DNA from: Caulobacter sp.
GTDB lineage: Bacteria > Pseudomonadota > Alphaproteobacteria > Caulobacterales > Caulobacteraceae
NCBI GenBank assembly: GCA_030652755.1
Contig: JAUSPV010000099.1
Span: 1-48,673, forward strand
Direction of reading: 5' to 3'
DNA: 48,673 bases
Of the stretch, positions 36,030-44,903 are shown piece by piece. The position numbers were made by a program, and so were the translations under genes. Each line of letters begins with the position of its first letter. Within the stretch, counting starts at the first letter, position 1. The notes beneath the pieces were generated by a model that worked only from the letters and a program-made list of their open reading frames with translations, had not been told where the DNA came from and made no database searches.

Positions 36030-36061
36030 GCACATTGTGCGGTGCGGTAAAGGGCTGTCAG
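36030..36061 (-). promoter_or_regulatory. Putative promoter of dusB-ntrBC with overlapping palindrome
   Basis: On the minus strand CTGACA (36061-36056) and CACAAT (36039-36034) are spaced by 16 bases, a plausible sigma-70-like promoter about 35 bases before dusB. An exact palindrome GCACA-T-TGTGC (36030-36040) overlaps the -10, and GGTGC follows at 36041-36045. That gives a GCAC...GTGC layout resembling NtrC half-sites but with off-consensus spacing. Operator use is speculative. Confidence 0.35.
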
Positions 36062-36118
36062 CAAGGCTCGCGCCACCGCCCCCTTTCCCATCCCCGCCGG
36101 GGCCCCTAGACAGGCCCC

Positions 36119-37261
36119 ATGAGCTTTTCGGTCGTCATCGTCGCCGCGGGCGGCGGAACCCGCGCCGGGCCCGGGCTGGCTAAACAATGGCGAGCGCTGG
36201 CGGGCAAGCCCGTGCTGCGCTGGTCGGTCGAGTCGCTGCTGGCCGCAGGCGCCCGCACCGTGGTTGTCGTCGTCTCCGAAGACGGCGAGCCGCTGGTCGA
36301 CGCGGCTCTGGCCGGGCTGAACGGCTGGCGCACTACGCGCGGGGGCACGATCCGGGCCGACTCCGTCCGCAACGGCCTTGCCGCGCTGGACGGCCCGCCC
36401 GCCGAACCGGTCCTTGTCCATGATGCCGCCCGCCCCTTCGTGACCGCCGCCCACGTCGCCGCCCTGCTCAAGGCGCTGGACGGCGCGGACGGCGCCATCC
36501 CCGCCCTGCCCGTCGCCGACACCCTCAAGCGTGAGGGCGAGGCCGGCCTGACCACCACCTCGCGCGACGGCCTCTGGCGCGCGCAGACGCCCCAGGCCTT
36601 CCGCCGCGACCGCTTGCTGGCCGCCTACGCCGCCTGGCCCCTGGGAGAGCCGACGGACGACGCCCAGGTGGTCGAGGCCGACGGCGGTCGGGTCGCCATC
36701 GCGCCCGGCGATCCGCTGCTGATGAAACTGACCTTTCCCGAGGACTTCGAGATGGCTGAACGGCTGGCGGGCGCGGCCCGGATCACGCGGACCGGCCAGG
36801 GCTTCGACGCCCACCGCTGGGGCCCCGGCGAGGCGGTTTGGCTGTGCGGCGTTCGCATCGGCCACGACCAGACCCTGGTCGGCCACTCCGACGCCGACGC
36901 CGGCCTGCATGCCCTGACCGACGCCATCCTGGGCGCCATCGGCGAGGGCGACATCGGCGACCACTTCCCCCCTACCGACCCGAGATGGAAGGGCGCGGCC
37001 TCGGACCTGTTCCTGAAACACGCCGCCGAGCTTGTGGCTGCGAAGGGTGGGCGGCTGGTCAATGTCGACGTGACGCTGATCTGCGAGCGGCCGAAGATCA
37101 AGCCGCACCGCCAGGCCATGCGCGAACGCTTGGCGGAAATCCTCGACCTGCCTCTGGACAGGGTTTCGGTAAAGGCGACCACCACCGAGGGCATGGGCTT
37201 CACCGGCCGCGGCGAGGGTCTCGCCGCCCAGGCCCTGGCGACGGTCGAGACGCCCGCCTGA
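36119..37261 (+). CDS. ispDF: Bifunctional IspD/IspF, 380 aa
   Basis: Two non-consecutive MEP-pathway enzymes fused in one chain, as in many alphaproteobacteria. The IspD half (1-215) makes CDP-methylerythritol: VVIVAAGGGTRAGPGLAKQW at the nucleotide-binding N-terminus, and VLVHDAARPF. The IspF half (from about 222) cyclises CDP-ME2P: GQGFDAHRW, LVGHSDADAGLHALTDAILG with metal-binding Asp/His, then VKATTTEGMGFTGRGEG. The fusion joint is near RLAGAARITRTGQG. Divergent from dusB and convergent with a large membrane protein gene 6 bases away. Confidence 0.96.
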   Translation: MSFSVVIVAAGGGTRAGPGLAKQWRALAGKPVLRWSVESLLAAGARTVVVVVSEDGEPLVDAALAGLNGWRTTRGGTIRADSVRNGLAALDGPPAEPVLVHDAARPFVTAAHVAALLKALDGADGAIPALPVADTLKREGEAGLTTTSRDGLWRAQTPQAFRRDRLLAAYAAWPLGEPTDDAQVVEADGGRVAIAPGDPLLMKLTFPEDFEMAERLAGAARITRTGQGFDAHRWGPGEAVWLCGVRIGHDQTLVGHSDADAGLHALTDAILGAIGEGDIGDHFPPTDPRWKGAASDLFLKHAAELVAAKGGRLVNVDVTLICERPKIKPHRQAMRERLAEILDLPLDRVSVKATTTEGMGFTGRGEGLAAQALATVETPA

Positions 37262-37267
37262 CCGCCG

Positions 37268-39529
37268 CTATTCCTCGTTCCAGCGGCTCGTCAGGTTGCG
37301 CCACAACGCCCCGACCAGATTGGTGTAGTCGTCGGTCCAGGGCGCCACGCCGTTGGTCGGCGGCACGGTCCAGAAGCCCTCGGCCTCGTAAGGCGCCAGG
37401 GCGGCGCGGGTCTTGCCGACAATCATCACATCCTCGCTGGACTCCCAGTAGCGCGGGAAGGCCCCGCCCTGCCGGTACTCCTGCAGAAGCGGGTAGCCTC
37501 CGGCCGCCAGCGCGACAGCGGCCGCCGGGGTCTTGAGCTCCAGGTTGCGGTTGGAGAGGTGCAGGACGAGCACCCCGTTCGGCTTGAGCTTGGCGAGGTA
37601 GCCCTCCACAGCCTCGACGGTCATCAGGTGGGCCGGAATGGCGTCGGATGAGAAGGCGTCGATCAGCAGGATGTCGAACACGCCGTCCGGCTGCTTCTGC
37701 AAGGTAAGGCGGGCGTCGCCGACCACGAAGTCGACCAGCCCCTTTGCGCACTCCGTTGTGTAGGTGAAGTCGCGGCTGGTGTGGGCGATGTCGATGACCA
37801 GCGGGTCGATCTCGAAGAAAGTCAGGTGGTCGCCCGGCCGGACATAGCTGGCCACCGAGCCGGTCCCAAGACCCACGGCGCCGACCCGCATGGCCGGCTG
37901 GATGAGCTGGGTCATGGTGAAGACCTGCCCGATCGGCGTTTCCTGGGCGTAGTAGACCATCGGCTTGCAGCGCCAGCGGACGTCGGGAACCTGGGCGCCG
38001 TGCAGGGTGGTGCCGTGGGCCAGCAGCCGGATGGTTCCGCCCAGGCGCGGCTCCTGCACCGTCGTCTGACGCAGCACGCCGAAGAAGGACCGCTGGGTGC
38101 TGATCACCTGCGCCGGGTCACTAACCACGTGGGCGCCGACCGACAGCAGGGCGAGCACGGCGGTGAACACCAGTCCCCTCTGGCGCAGCAGGAAGGCCGC
38201 GATGATGCCGATCGCCAGCAGGGCCTTCAGCGTCGTCATACGGTCCCAGGTCAGGATGTCCCGCGTACTGTTGGCGAACAGGATGGCGGCGATGATCGAC
38301 GCGGCGCCGGCCACCAGCAGGCCGGTTTCCAACATCGTCAGACGCCCCCAGCGCCAGGGGCGCGCCAACCCGGCGAGGACCAGGACCAGCGGGTACTCCA
38401 TCACCCAGTTGAAGACCTGCGGCGCCACGAAGGCGTTGAAGGCGCCGCCGACCACGCCGCCGATCGACAGGCAGAGATAGAAGACGGTCAGATGGGCCGG
38501 GTCCGGCCGCCGGGCGACCATGGCCTGATGGCAGACCAGCGCCGACAGGAAGAAGCATCCCAGATGCAGGGCCAGCTGCAGCGCCAGTGAATTGCCCTGC
38601 TGCGGCAGCAGGAACACCGTGGCCGGCAGGGCGGCGGCCTGCAGCAGCAGCGCCCAGTAGGGCGGGATCAGCGGCTTCGTCTGGAAGGCGATGATGAAGG
38701 TGACCAGGTAGAGCGCCAGCGGCGCGACCCACATGAAGGGCGCCGAGGCGACGTCGGTGGCCAGATGGGTGGTGACCCCGAGCATCAGGCTGGAGGGGAT
38801 CGCCGCCAGGGCGATCCAGATCAGCCGCTCGCGCAGGCTCGGCGGCGCGACGACGGCGGGCGGCGGCATGGTCGCGACGCCCGGCGCGATCTGCGACGAG
38901 CGCCAGACCAGCAGCGCCAGGGCGCCGAGGATCAGGACGAAGGCGACGTAGCCGGCGCTCCAGGTGAAGCGCTGCGCCTGCAGGGTCAGCAGGGGCTCCA
39001 TCAGGATCGGGTAGGACAGCAGGGCCAGCAGGCTGCCCAGGTTGCTGGCGGCATAGAGGGCGTAGGGCTCGCTGCCGCCTTCCCGCATGTGCGTCCGCGC
39101 GTACCAGGCCTGAACCAGCGGGGCGGTGGCCGACAGGATGGCGAAGGGCAGACCGATGGAGAGGGTCAGCACCCCTATCAGCCACAGGGCCGGCGCGGTC
39201 GAGGACGGCTCGCCCATCAGGCCGCTGATGCGCAGCGGCAGCACGAAGGCGGCGATGACCAGGGCGGCGATATGGACGATGATCTGCCGCCGCACGGTCG
39301 GCAGCTTCTGCAGGAAATGGGCGTAGCCGTAGCCGACCAGCAGCGCGAACTGGAAGAAGGCCATGCTGGTGTTCCACACCGCCGGCGATCCGCCGAGCAG
39401 CGGCAGCACCAGCTTTGCCACCATCGGCTGGACCATGAACACCAGCGCCGCGCTGGTGAAGACGGCGATCACGAATAGCGGCGGCGTTCTGACGGTCGCG
39501 GCGCGGTCGCCGGCGGGGATGTCGGTCAT
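37268..39529 (-). CDS. Membrane protein fused to spermidine-synthase-like domain, about 753 aa
   Basis: A multi-pass N-terminal half (about residues 10-470, roughly 12-14 hydrophobic segments, starting LFVIAVFTSAALVFMVQP) is fused to a Rossmann methyltransferase/spermidine-synthase-like half. The latter has VGLGTGSVASYVRPGD, FFEIDPLVID, VVGDARLTLQ and ILLIDAFSSDAIP, followed by LKPNGVLVLHLSN. The aminopropyltransferase active-site pattern is not obvious, so polyamine synthesis is doubtful. Fused MFS/spermidine-synthase proteins are known, function largely unassigned. The start is uncertain: ATG 39529 or GTG 39586. Confidence 0.85.
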   Translation of the reverse strand: MTDIPAGDRAATVRTPPLFVIAVFTSAALVFMVQPMVAKLVLPLLGGSPAVWNTSMAFFQFALLVGYGYAHFLQKLPTVRRQIIVHIAALVIAAFVLPLRISGLMGEPSSTAPALWLIGVLTLSIGLPFAILSATAPLVQAWYARTHMREGGSEPYALYAASNLGSLLALLSYPILMEPLLTLQAQRFTWSAGYVAFVLILGALALLVWRSSQIAPGVATMPPPAVVAPPSLRERLIWIALAAIPSSLMLGVTTHLATDVASAPFMWVAPLALYLVTFIIAFQTKPLIPPYWALLLQAAALPATVFLLPQQGNSLALQLALHLGCFFLSALVCHQAMVARRPDPAHLTVFYLCLSIGGVVGGAFNAFVAPQVFNWVMEYPLVLVLAGLARPWRWGRLTMLETGLLVAGAASIIAAILFANSTRDILTWDRMTTLKALLAIGIIAAFLLRQRGLVFTAVLALLSVGAHVVSDPAQVISTQRSFFGVLRQTTVQEPRLGGTIRLLAHGTTLHGAQVPDVRWRCKPMVYYAQETPIGQVFTMTQLIQPAMRVGAVGLGTGSVASYVRPGDHLTFFEIDPLVIDIAHTSRDFTYTTECAKGLVDFVVGDARLTLQKQPDGVFDILLIDAFSSDAIPAHLMTVEAVEGYLAKLKPNGVLVLHLSNRNLELKTPAAAVALAAGGYPLLQEYRQGGAFPRYWESSEDVMIVGKTRAALAPYEAEGFWTVPPTNGVAPWTDDYTNLVGALWRNLTSRWNEE

Positions 39530-39617
39530 GGCGCTCGAATCGGGCTTGAAAGTCGGAGGTGGAAGGCGATGTTGGGGCCAATCCACGCGTCGTGGCCAGT
39601 CCGGGAGATCGCCTTAC

Positions 39618-40106
39618 ATGTTTCCGCTCGAGATCGAGACCCTCGCCCGACTGCTGATCGATGAGGTTCGCGAGCGGCATCTGCGGGTGACCACGGCCGA
39701 AAGCTGCACCGGCGGCCTGGTCGCGGCGGCCATCTGCTCCATCCCCGGGGCGTCAGACGTCTTCGAGCGCGGCTTCATCACCTACACCAACCGCGCCAAG
39801 GAGGAGATGCTGGGCATCCCCGGCGACATGCTCGCCGACTTCGGGGCGGTGTCGGAGCCTGTGGCGCGGATGATGGCCGAGGGCGCGTTGAACCACTCCC
39901 GCGCCCACATCGCCGTGGCCATCACCGGCGTGGCCGGCCCCGGCGGCGGCTCACCGATGAAGCCGGTCGGCACGGTCCATATCGCCACCGCGCGCAGCAC
40001 GGCCGGCATCCGCCACCGCCACGAGGTGTTCGACGGCGAGACGCGGCTGGATGTGCAGCTGGCGGCCGTGGCCGTGGCGCTGCAGATGATGCGGGACGCG
40101 ATTTAG
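39618..40106 (+). CDS. pncC: Nicotinamide-nucleotide amidase PncC (CinA C-terminal domain), 162 aa
   Basis: Deamidates NMN to NaMN in NAD recycling; stand-alone CinA C-domain. Conserved segments are TTAESCTGGLVAAAICSIPG, the Ser being the nucleophile, GFITYTNRAKEEMLGI, AITGVAGPGGGSPMKPVGTV and RHEVFDGETR. The molybdopterin-binding N-domain of full CinA is absent. The ATG at 39618 matches family length; upstream in-frame codons lie in the divergent gene. Its stop overlaps by four bases with the convergent secreted protein gene. Confidence 0.93.
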   Translation: MFPLEIETLARLLIDEVRERHLRVTTAESCTGGLVAAAICSIPGASDVFERGFITYTNRAKEEMLGIPGDMLADFGAVSEPVARMMAEGALNHSRAHIAVAITGVAGPGGGSPMKPVGTVHIATARSTAGIRHRHEVFDGETRLDVQLAAVAVALQMMRDAI

Positions 40107-40555
40107 GGGACTGCCTCCTTGGAGGCCGCGCGGTAGGGCCAGTCCCTGCGCCGGTCGGACCCGATGAGTTTATCGACCTGCCAGCCAAGGCCCGGGTCAG
40201 ACTCGAAGTAGACACTCGGGCCGCCGCGTAGAAGCACGCGGACCCGTTCGCCCTCGACGTCGAACTCGCGATTGCAGCTAGTCGGAGAGTCGACCTCGTA
40301 GGTCTCCTGCGCCGGTCCCTTGTGAACCTTGTAGGCCTTGAGAATGGCCGCCTGCTTGCCGGCTATGAAGGGACGGACCACTTCGGCGTCCACGATTACG
40401 ACTGCTTCAGCGACGGCTGCTCGCGCCCGCCGCCATTCCGCGGCCGGCGTCTGCTCGATGGCCGGCACAACGACCGCACAGGCCGCCGCGGCGCCCGGCA
40501 CCGTCAGCCCGATGATGCCAATGCCGATGGAGACGCTCGCAATGATTGATCGCAT
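40103..40555 (-). CDS. Secreted two-cysteine protein, possibly NTR/TIMP-like, 150 aa
   Basis: Sec signal peptide (RSIIASVSIGIGIIGLTVPG, cleavage near AAA) leaves a mature protein starting at Cys26, with the only other Cys near 93 (TSCNREFDVEG). A Cys at or near the mature N-terminus, strands VVIVDAEVV and AILKAYKVHKG and the later CxxxF are reminiscent of bacterial netrin/TIMP-like OB domains in which these two cysteines pair; this is inference. The C-terminus (residues after about 120) is basic. The reading to 41044 is a shadow of the START-like gene. Function unknown. Confidence 0.65.
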   Translation of the reverse strand: MRSIIASVSIGIGIIGLTVPGAAAACAVVVPAIEQTPAAEWRRARAAVAEAVVIVDAEVVRPFIAGKQAAILKAYKVHKGPAQETYEVDSPTSCNREFDVEGERVRVLLRGGPSVYFESDPGLGWQVDKLIGSDRRRDWPYRAASKEAVP

Positions 40556-40572
40556 ACGGCCATGCCACTCCC

Positions 40573-41022
40573 TCAACCCGCCCCGTAAAGCACCCTCGCC
40601 CGCTCGTCGAAACACCGGATCAGCTTGTCGACCGCGTGATTGAAGTTGGCGTTGAGCAGGCGGTCGAGAAAGCCGACCTTGAACTCGAAGTCGATCTCGA
40701 ACTCGACGCAGGTCCCCTGGTCGTGCTGCAGGAACCGCCAGCGGTTCTGCAGCCACCGGAACGGGCCGCTGATCAGCGAAACGTCGATGCAGCGCGCCGC
40801 CGCGTCGCGCCGCACATGGGTCGAGAACCGTTCGCGCAGGAACGAGAAGCCGACGCCGGCCTCGGCGTCCAGGGTGGTGACCCCGCCGCCCTCGTCGCGC
40901 TTGTTCCAGGTCCGCAGGCCGGTGATCCAGGGCACGAACTCGGGGTACCGCTCCACATCGCCGACCAGCTCGAACAGCTGGTCGGGCGTGTAGGGCAGGA
41001 TTCTCGTTAGCCGGTGCTTCAA
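40573..41022 (-). CDS. COQ10/RatA-like START-domain (polyketide cyclase family) protein, 149 aa
   Basis: Small START-fold protein related to coenzyme Q-binding COQ10 and E. coli RatA, probably assisting ubiquinone function in respiration. Family segments are TRILPYTPDQLFELVGDVER, YPEFVPWITG, and FEIDFEFKVGFLDRLLNANF. The length of about 149 matches. It lies downstream of lipA on the same strand (131-base gap with repeats). In many alphaproteobacteria lipA and this gene are neighbours, which supports the call. Confidence 0.9.
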   Translation of the reverse strand: MKHRLTRILPYTPDQLFELVGDVERYPEFVPWITGLRTWNKRDEGGGVTTLDAEAGVGFSFLRERFSTHVRRDAAARCIDVSLISGPFRWLQNRWRFLQHDQGTCVEFEIDFEFKVGFLDRLLNANFNHAVDKLIRCFDERARVLYGAG

Positions 41023-41036
41023 ACAATCCCCCCGAT

Positions 41037-41145
41037 CCGTTCACCCCGGCGCAGGCCGGAGTCCAGTTTCAAGAGCCGGAGTCGGATCAATCGTCCACCC
41101 ATCCCCGCCCGCTGCCATGGGCCCCGGCCTTCGCCGGGGAGACGG
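41037..41145. repeat. Inverted pair of GC-rich REP-like elements between lipA and the COQ10-like gene
   Basis: The left unit (41037-41066) contains CCGGCGCAGGCCGG and the right unit (41117-41145) contains CCCCGGCCTTCGCCGGGG. The reverse complement of the right unit aligns with the left over nearly its full length with few differences. Each unit is itself a hairpin, giving a BIME-like inverted pair about 50 bases apart. It probably affects 3' end formation or processing of the lipA message. Confidence 0.6.
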
Positions 41146-41153
41146 AGAATGTA

Positions 41154-42110
41154 TTAGCCCGCCGCTTCCTTCGCCTCGCGCGCCGCCTTGAGCCGCGCGA
41201 AGTCCTCGCCGGCGTGGTGCGAGGAGCGGGTCAGCGGGCTGGCCGAGACCATCAGGAAGCCCTTGGACCGGGCGATCTGCTCATAGGCGGCGAACTCGTC
41301 GGGCGTCACGAAGCGGTCGACGGCGGCGTGCTTGCGGGTCGGCTGCAGATACTGGCCGATGGTCAGGAAATCGACGCCGGCGCTGCGCATGTCGTCCATC
41401 ACCTGCATGACCTCCTCCTTGGCCTCGCCCAGACCGACCATCAGGCCGGACTTGGTGAAGCGGCGGGGGTCGCGGTCCTTGACCCGCTCCAGCAGACGCA
41501 GGGAGTTGTAGTAGCGGGCCCCCGGGCGGATCGACAGGTACAGCCGGGGCACGGTCTCGAGGTTGTGGTTGAACACGTCCGGGGCCGAATCGATGACGAT
41601 CTCCGCCGCGCCGTCCTTGCGCAGGAAGTCGGGGGTCAGGATCTCGATCGTCGTGCCCGGCGTGGCGGCGCGGATGGCGTAGACCACGGCCGCGAAGTGG
41701 GCGGCGCCCCCGTCGGCCAGGTCGTCCCGGTCCACGGAGGTGATGACGACATGCTTGAGGCCCATCTTCGCGACCGCCTCCGCCACGCGGGCCGGCTCGG
41801 TCGGGTCCAGCGGGTTGGGCTTGCCGGTGGCGACGTTGCAGAAGGCGCAGGCCCGGGTGCAGATCTCGCCCATGATCATCATGGTGGCGTGCTTCTGGGT
41901 CCAGCACTCGCCGATGTTCGGACAGGCCGCCTCCTCGCACACCGTGGTCAGGCCGTGCTGGCGGACGATGTCGCGGGTTTCACTGTAGCCGGCCGAGCCG
42001 GGCGCCCGCACGCGCAGCCAGTCCGGCTTGCGCAGCAGGGGCGTGTCCGGGCGGTTCTGCTTCTCGGGATGGCGCGGGCGCGCCTTGAGGGTGTCGATGA
42101 CCGTCGCCAT
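41154..42110 (-). CDS. lipA: Lipoyl synthase LipA, 318 aa
   Basis: Radical-SAM enzyme inserting two sulfurs into octanoyl-carrier domains. The auxiliary cluster cysteines are Cys58, Cys63 and Cys69 ([14 protein letters not shown]) and the radical-SAM CxxxCxxC is Cys84, Cys88 and Cys91 ([12 protein letters not shown]). Further family segments are [24 protein letters not shown] and SGLMVGLGE. Length is typical. It is divergent from the hydrolase lipoprotein. Its product lipoylates the PdhC protein encoded at the end of this window. Confidence 0.97.
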   Translation of the reverse strand: MATVIDTLKARPRHPEKQNRPDTPLLRKPDWLRVRAPGSAGYSETRDIVRQHGLTTVCEEAACPNIGECWTQKHATMMIMGEICTRACAFCNVATGKPNPLDPTEPARVAEAVAKMGLKHVVITSVDRDDLADGGAAHFAAVVYAIRAATPGTTIEILTPDFLRKDGAAEIVIDSAPDVFNHNLETVPRLYLSIRPGARYYNSLRLLERVKDRDPRRFTKSGLMVGLGEAKEEVMQVMDDMRSAGVDFLTIGQYLQPTRKHAAVDRFVTPDEFAAYEQIARSKGFLMVSASPLTRSSHHAGEDFARLKAAREAKEAAG

Positions 42111-42202
42111 GGCGCCTAGATCGGCCTTCCGGGCCGCCGGATCAAGCGCCTGTCGCGGGAGCGGCCTTGCGAGGGACGCAAAAGCACGAAAACCTTGCGC
42201 CC

Positions 42203-43246
42203 ATGCGTCGTCTGATCGCCCTCGCCGGACTGATCGTGCTCCTGTCCGGCTGCGGCGGGGCGGACGACCGCGCGCCGTTCACCGACAGCCGCATTCCGCC
42301 CTCGCTCGGCCCCGGTTTCTGGGCCCCGGAAGGCTGGGCCTGGGGCCTGATCGGGGTCGGCGCGGCGCCGGTGCAGCGCTATGGCGTGTCGAGCACGCTC
42401 ACCGCGCCCCGGGCCAGTATCCTGATCCTGACAGGAGAGGGCGAAACGGCCGAAGTCTGGTTCGAGACCGTCCGCGACCTGAACGCCGCCGGCCATACGG
42501 TCTGGGTGCTGGAGCGCGCCGGACAGGGCGGCTCAGCCCGCTATGGCGGGCCCCACGACCTGATCCACGCCCCGACCTTCGACGACGACATCGCCGCCGT
42601 GAGGACGCTGTCCCGAACGCTGGCTCAGGGGGCGCCCGACGCCCCGGTGATCCTCATCGGCGCCGGCGTGGGCGGCCTCGTGGCCCTTCGCGCCGTCCAG
42701 CAGGGCGCGGCCGTCGACGGGCTGGTGCTGTCGGCGCCCGACCTGAAGCCGGACGGCGCGCTGGGCGGCTGGCAGACCTGGCTGGCCAAGGTCGGCCTCG
42801 GCGCGGTTCCGCAAGGGTTCGGCGCCGGCTGGAAGCGCGACGCGCCGAATGCCTTTACCCGCGGCTTGAGCGGAGACCGCGATCGCGGCGGACTGCAAAC
42901 GGCCTGGCAAATCGCCAACCCCGACCTGCGCATGGGCGGGGTCAGCCTTGGCTGGCGAGGGGCCTTCGCGCTGGCTGCCACGGCCGCAACCGACGGCCTG
43001 CCGGCGACCGGAACCCCCACGCTCCTGCTGGCTGCGCCGGGCGGCGAGGGGGAGGCCGCCTGCGCAGCGCTGCCGAACTGCACCAAGGCGCCGTTGCCCG
43101 GAGCGAGACCCCTGCCCCACCTCGACCGGCCGGCCGTTCGAACCGCTTGGCGCGCCGGACTGGACTCGTTCGTGGTCGAACGGATCGCGGCGCGGGAGGC
43201 GGTGCGATTCCCGGCGCCGACCGCTACGCCGGCTCACGGTTTGTGA
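42203..43246 (+). CDS. Putative alpha/beta hydrolase lipoprotein, 347 aa
   Basis: Exported lipoprotein with an alpha/beta-hydrolase-like fold, catalytic status uncertain. The signal ends in LLSGC with Cys17. The hydrophobic strand [11 protein letters not shown] is followed by [18 protein letters not shown], as in monoacylglycerol-lipase-like proteins. The expected nucleophile elbow GxSxG appears as GAGVGG (in [15 protein letters not shown]), so the usual Ser is absent or displaced. The ATG at 42203 (MRRLIALAG) was chosen over the longer 42167 start because it opens the signal peptide directly. Confidence 0.7.
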   Translation: MRRLIALAGLIVLLSGCGGADDRAPFTDSRIPPSLGPGFWAPEGWAWGLIGVGAAPVQRYGVSSTLTAPRASILILTGEGETAEVWFETVRDLNAAGHTVWVLERAGQGGSARYGGPHDLIHAPTFDDDIAAVRTLSRTLAQGAPDAPVILIGAGVGGLVALRAVQQGAAVDGLVLSAPDLKPDGALGGWQTWLAKVGLGAVPQGFGAGWKRDAPNAFTRGLSGDRDRGGLQTAWQIANPDLRMGGVSLGWRGAFALAATAATDGLPATGTPTLLLAAPGGEGEAACAALPNCTKAPLPGARPLPHLDRPAVRTAWRAGLDSFVVERIAAREAVRFPAPTATPAHGL

Positions 43247-43326
43247 CACATCTTTTCAACGCTCCCGGCGACCGATAGGGTCCCCTCAACAATACTGGTG
43301 GGAAACATTCGGGGAGTTCTGCCCAC

Positions 43327-44883
43327 ATGCCGCGTGCTTACGATGCGCGGGACGGAGAGCGGTCTGTCTTTGACGCCCTGCTCGAAGCCCGCGAACGATA
43401 CGGGGCCAAGAAGCCGATCCTGGAGGACCAGGACCGCAATCCGCTCAGCTATACCGACCTGATCCGCGCCAGCTTCGCGCTCGGCCGCCGGATCGCCAGT
43501 TTCACCGACAAGGGTGAGCGGGTCGGGGTCCTGCTGCCGTCCGGATCCGGCGTCGTGGTCACCTTCTTCGGCCTGCATGCCTTCGGGCGCATCCCGACGA
43601 TGCTGAACTTCACCTCCGGCCTGAGGAACCTGCGGGCCGCCTGCAAGCTGGCCGGCGTGAAGCGGGTGCTGACCGCGCACCGCTTCATCGAGCAGGGCAA
43701 GCTGCACGACCTGATCGACGCCCTCGAAGAGAGCGCCGAGGTCATCTACCTGGAGGACGTCCGCGAGAAGATCGGCCTTGCCGACAAGCTGTTCGCGGCC
43801 ACCGCCGGGATATTCCCCAGGCAATTCAGGGTCCCCCTGAAGCCCGACGAACCGGGCGTGATCCTGTTCACCTCCGGCAGTTTCGGCGCGCCGCGCGGCG
43901 TGGTGCTGAGCCACGGCAACCTGGTCAGCAACGTGCGCCAGATCGAGGCTCACATCGACCTCGACCCCGACTGGGTGATGTTCAACCCGCTGCCGACCTT
44001 CCACTGCTTCGGCCTGACCGGCGGCGTGCTGCTGCCGATCCTCACCGGCATGAAGGCGTTCGAGTACCCCTCGCCGCTGCACATCAAGCAGATCCCGGCG
44101 CTCATCAAGGACAGCGGCGCCTCGATCCTGCTGGCCACCGACACCTTCCTCAACCAGTACGCCCGCTCGTCCGACGCCGACGAGCTGTCGGGCCTGAAGT
44201 TCATCGTCTGCGGCGCCGAGAAGGTGCGGGAGGAGACCCACAACCTGATCGCCGAGCGGTTCGGCCCGATTCCGGTCCTGGAAGGCTATGGCGCCACCGA
44301 GGCCTCGCCCGTGGTCGCCGTCAACACCCCGCTCGACAACCGTCGCGGCACCGTCGGCGGCATGCTGCCCGGCATGGAGACCCGTATCGAGCCGGTCGAG
44401 GGCATCAACGAGGGGGGCCGGCTGTTCCTGCGCGGGCCCAACGTCATGGCCGGCTATCTGAACGAGGCCGGCGGCGTCGATCCGCTGCCGGGCGGCTGGC
44501 ACGACACCGGCGACGTGGTCGTCATGGAAGGCGACGAGCGCTGGGTGACCATCAAGGGCCGGGTGAAGCGCTTCGCCAAGATCGGCGGCGAGATGGTCTC
44601 CCTGACCGCCGCCGAGGATCTGGCCGTGGCCGTCTGGCCGGACGGCCGCCACGCCGTCATCGCCATGCCCGACAAGAAGAAGGGCGAGCGGCTGATCCTG
44701 TTCACCGATCGCGCCGACGCCGACGTCGGTCCGCTGGTCGCCCACGCCCAGAGCATCGGCGCGCCCGAGCTGACCGTGCCAAGGCGCATCATCAGGATCG
44801 CCGAGGTGCCCGTCCTGGGCACCGGCAAAACGGACTACGTCGCCATCCAGCGAATGGCCGAAACGGACTCGCGGGCGGCGTAG
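43327..44883 (+). CDS. AMP-dependent acyl-ACP/acyl-CoA synthetase, Aas-like, 518 aa
   Basis: Adenylate-forming enzyme that activates a fatty acid. The P-loop segment is LFTSGSFGAPRGVVLSH; later motifs are YGATEASPVVAVNTP, GWHDTGD, GRVKRFAKIGGEMVSL and a C-terminal GTGKTDY with the catalytic Lys. The pattern resembles the synthetase half of Aas (2-acyl-glycerophosphoethanolamine acyltransferase/acyl-ACP synthetase), without the N-terminal acyltransferase domain. It could recycle fatty acids into acyl-ACP for lipid repair. It is followed 20 bases later by a DoxX protein gene. Confidence 0.87.
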   Translation: MPRAYDARDGERSVFDALLEARERYGAKKPILEDQDRNPLSYTDLIRASFALGRRIASFTDKGERVGVLLPSGSGVVVTFFGLHAFGRIPTMLNFTSGLRNLRAACKLAGVKRVLTAHRFIEQGKLHDLIDALEESAEVIYLEDVREKIGLADKLFAATAGIFPRQFRVPLKPDEPGVILFTSGSFGAPRGVVLSHGNLVSNVRQIEAHIDLDPDWVMFNPLPTFHCFGLTGGVLLPILTGMKAFEYPSPLHIKQIPALIKDSGASILLATDTFLNQYARSSDADELSGLKFIVCGAEKVREETHNLIAERFGPIPVLEGYGATEASPVVAVNTPLDNRRGTVGGMLPGMETRIEPVEGINEGGRLFLRGPNVMAGYLNEAGGVDPLPGGWHDTGDVVVMEGDERWVTIKGRVKRFAKIGGEMVSLTAAEDLAVAVWPDGRHAVIAMPDKKKGERLILFTDRADADVGPLVAHAQSIGAPELTVPRRIIRIAEVPVLGTGKTDYVAIQRMAETDSRAA

Positions 44884-44903
44884 AACTTCGGGGGAAACGA
44901 CCG

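Noticed and set aside
36119-37261. IspDF as an unusual gene fusion
   Set aside because: The fusion is well known in alphaproteobacteria, so it was annotated but not listed as a finding.
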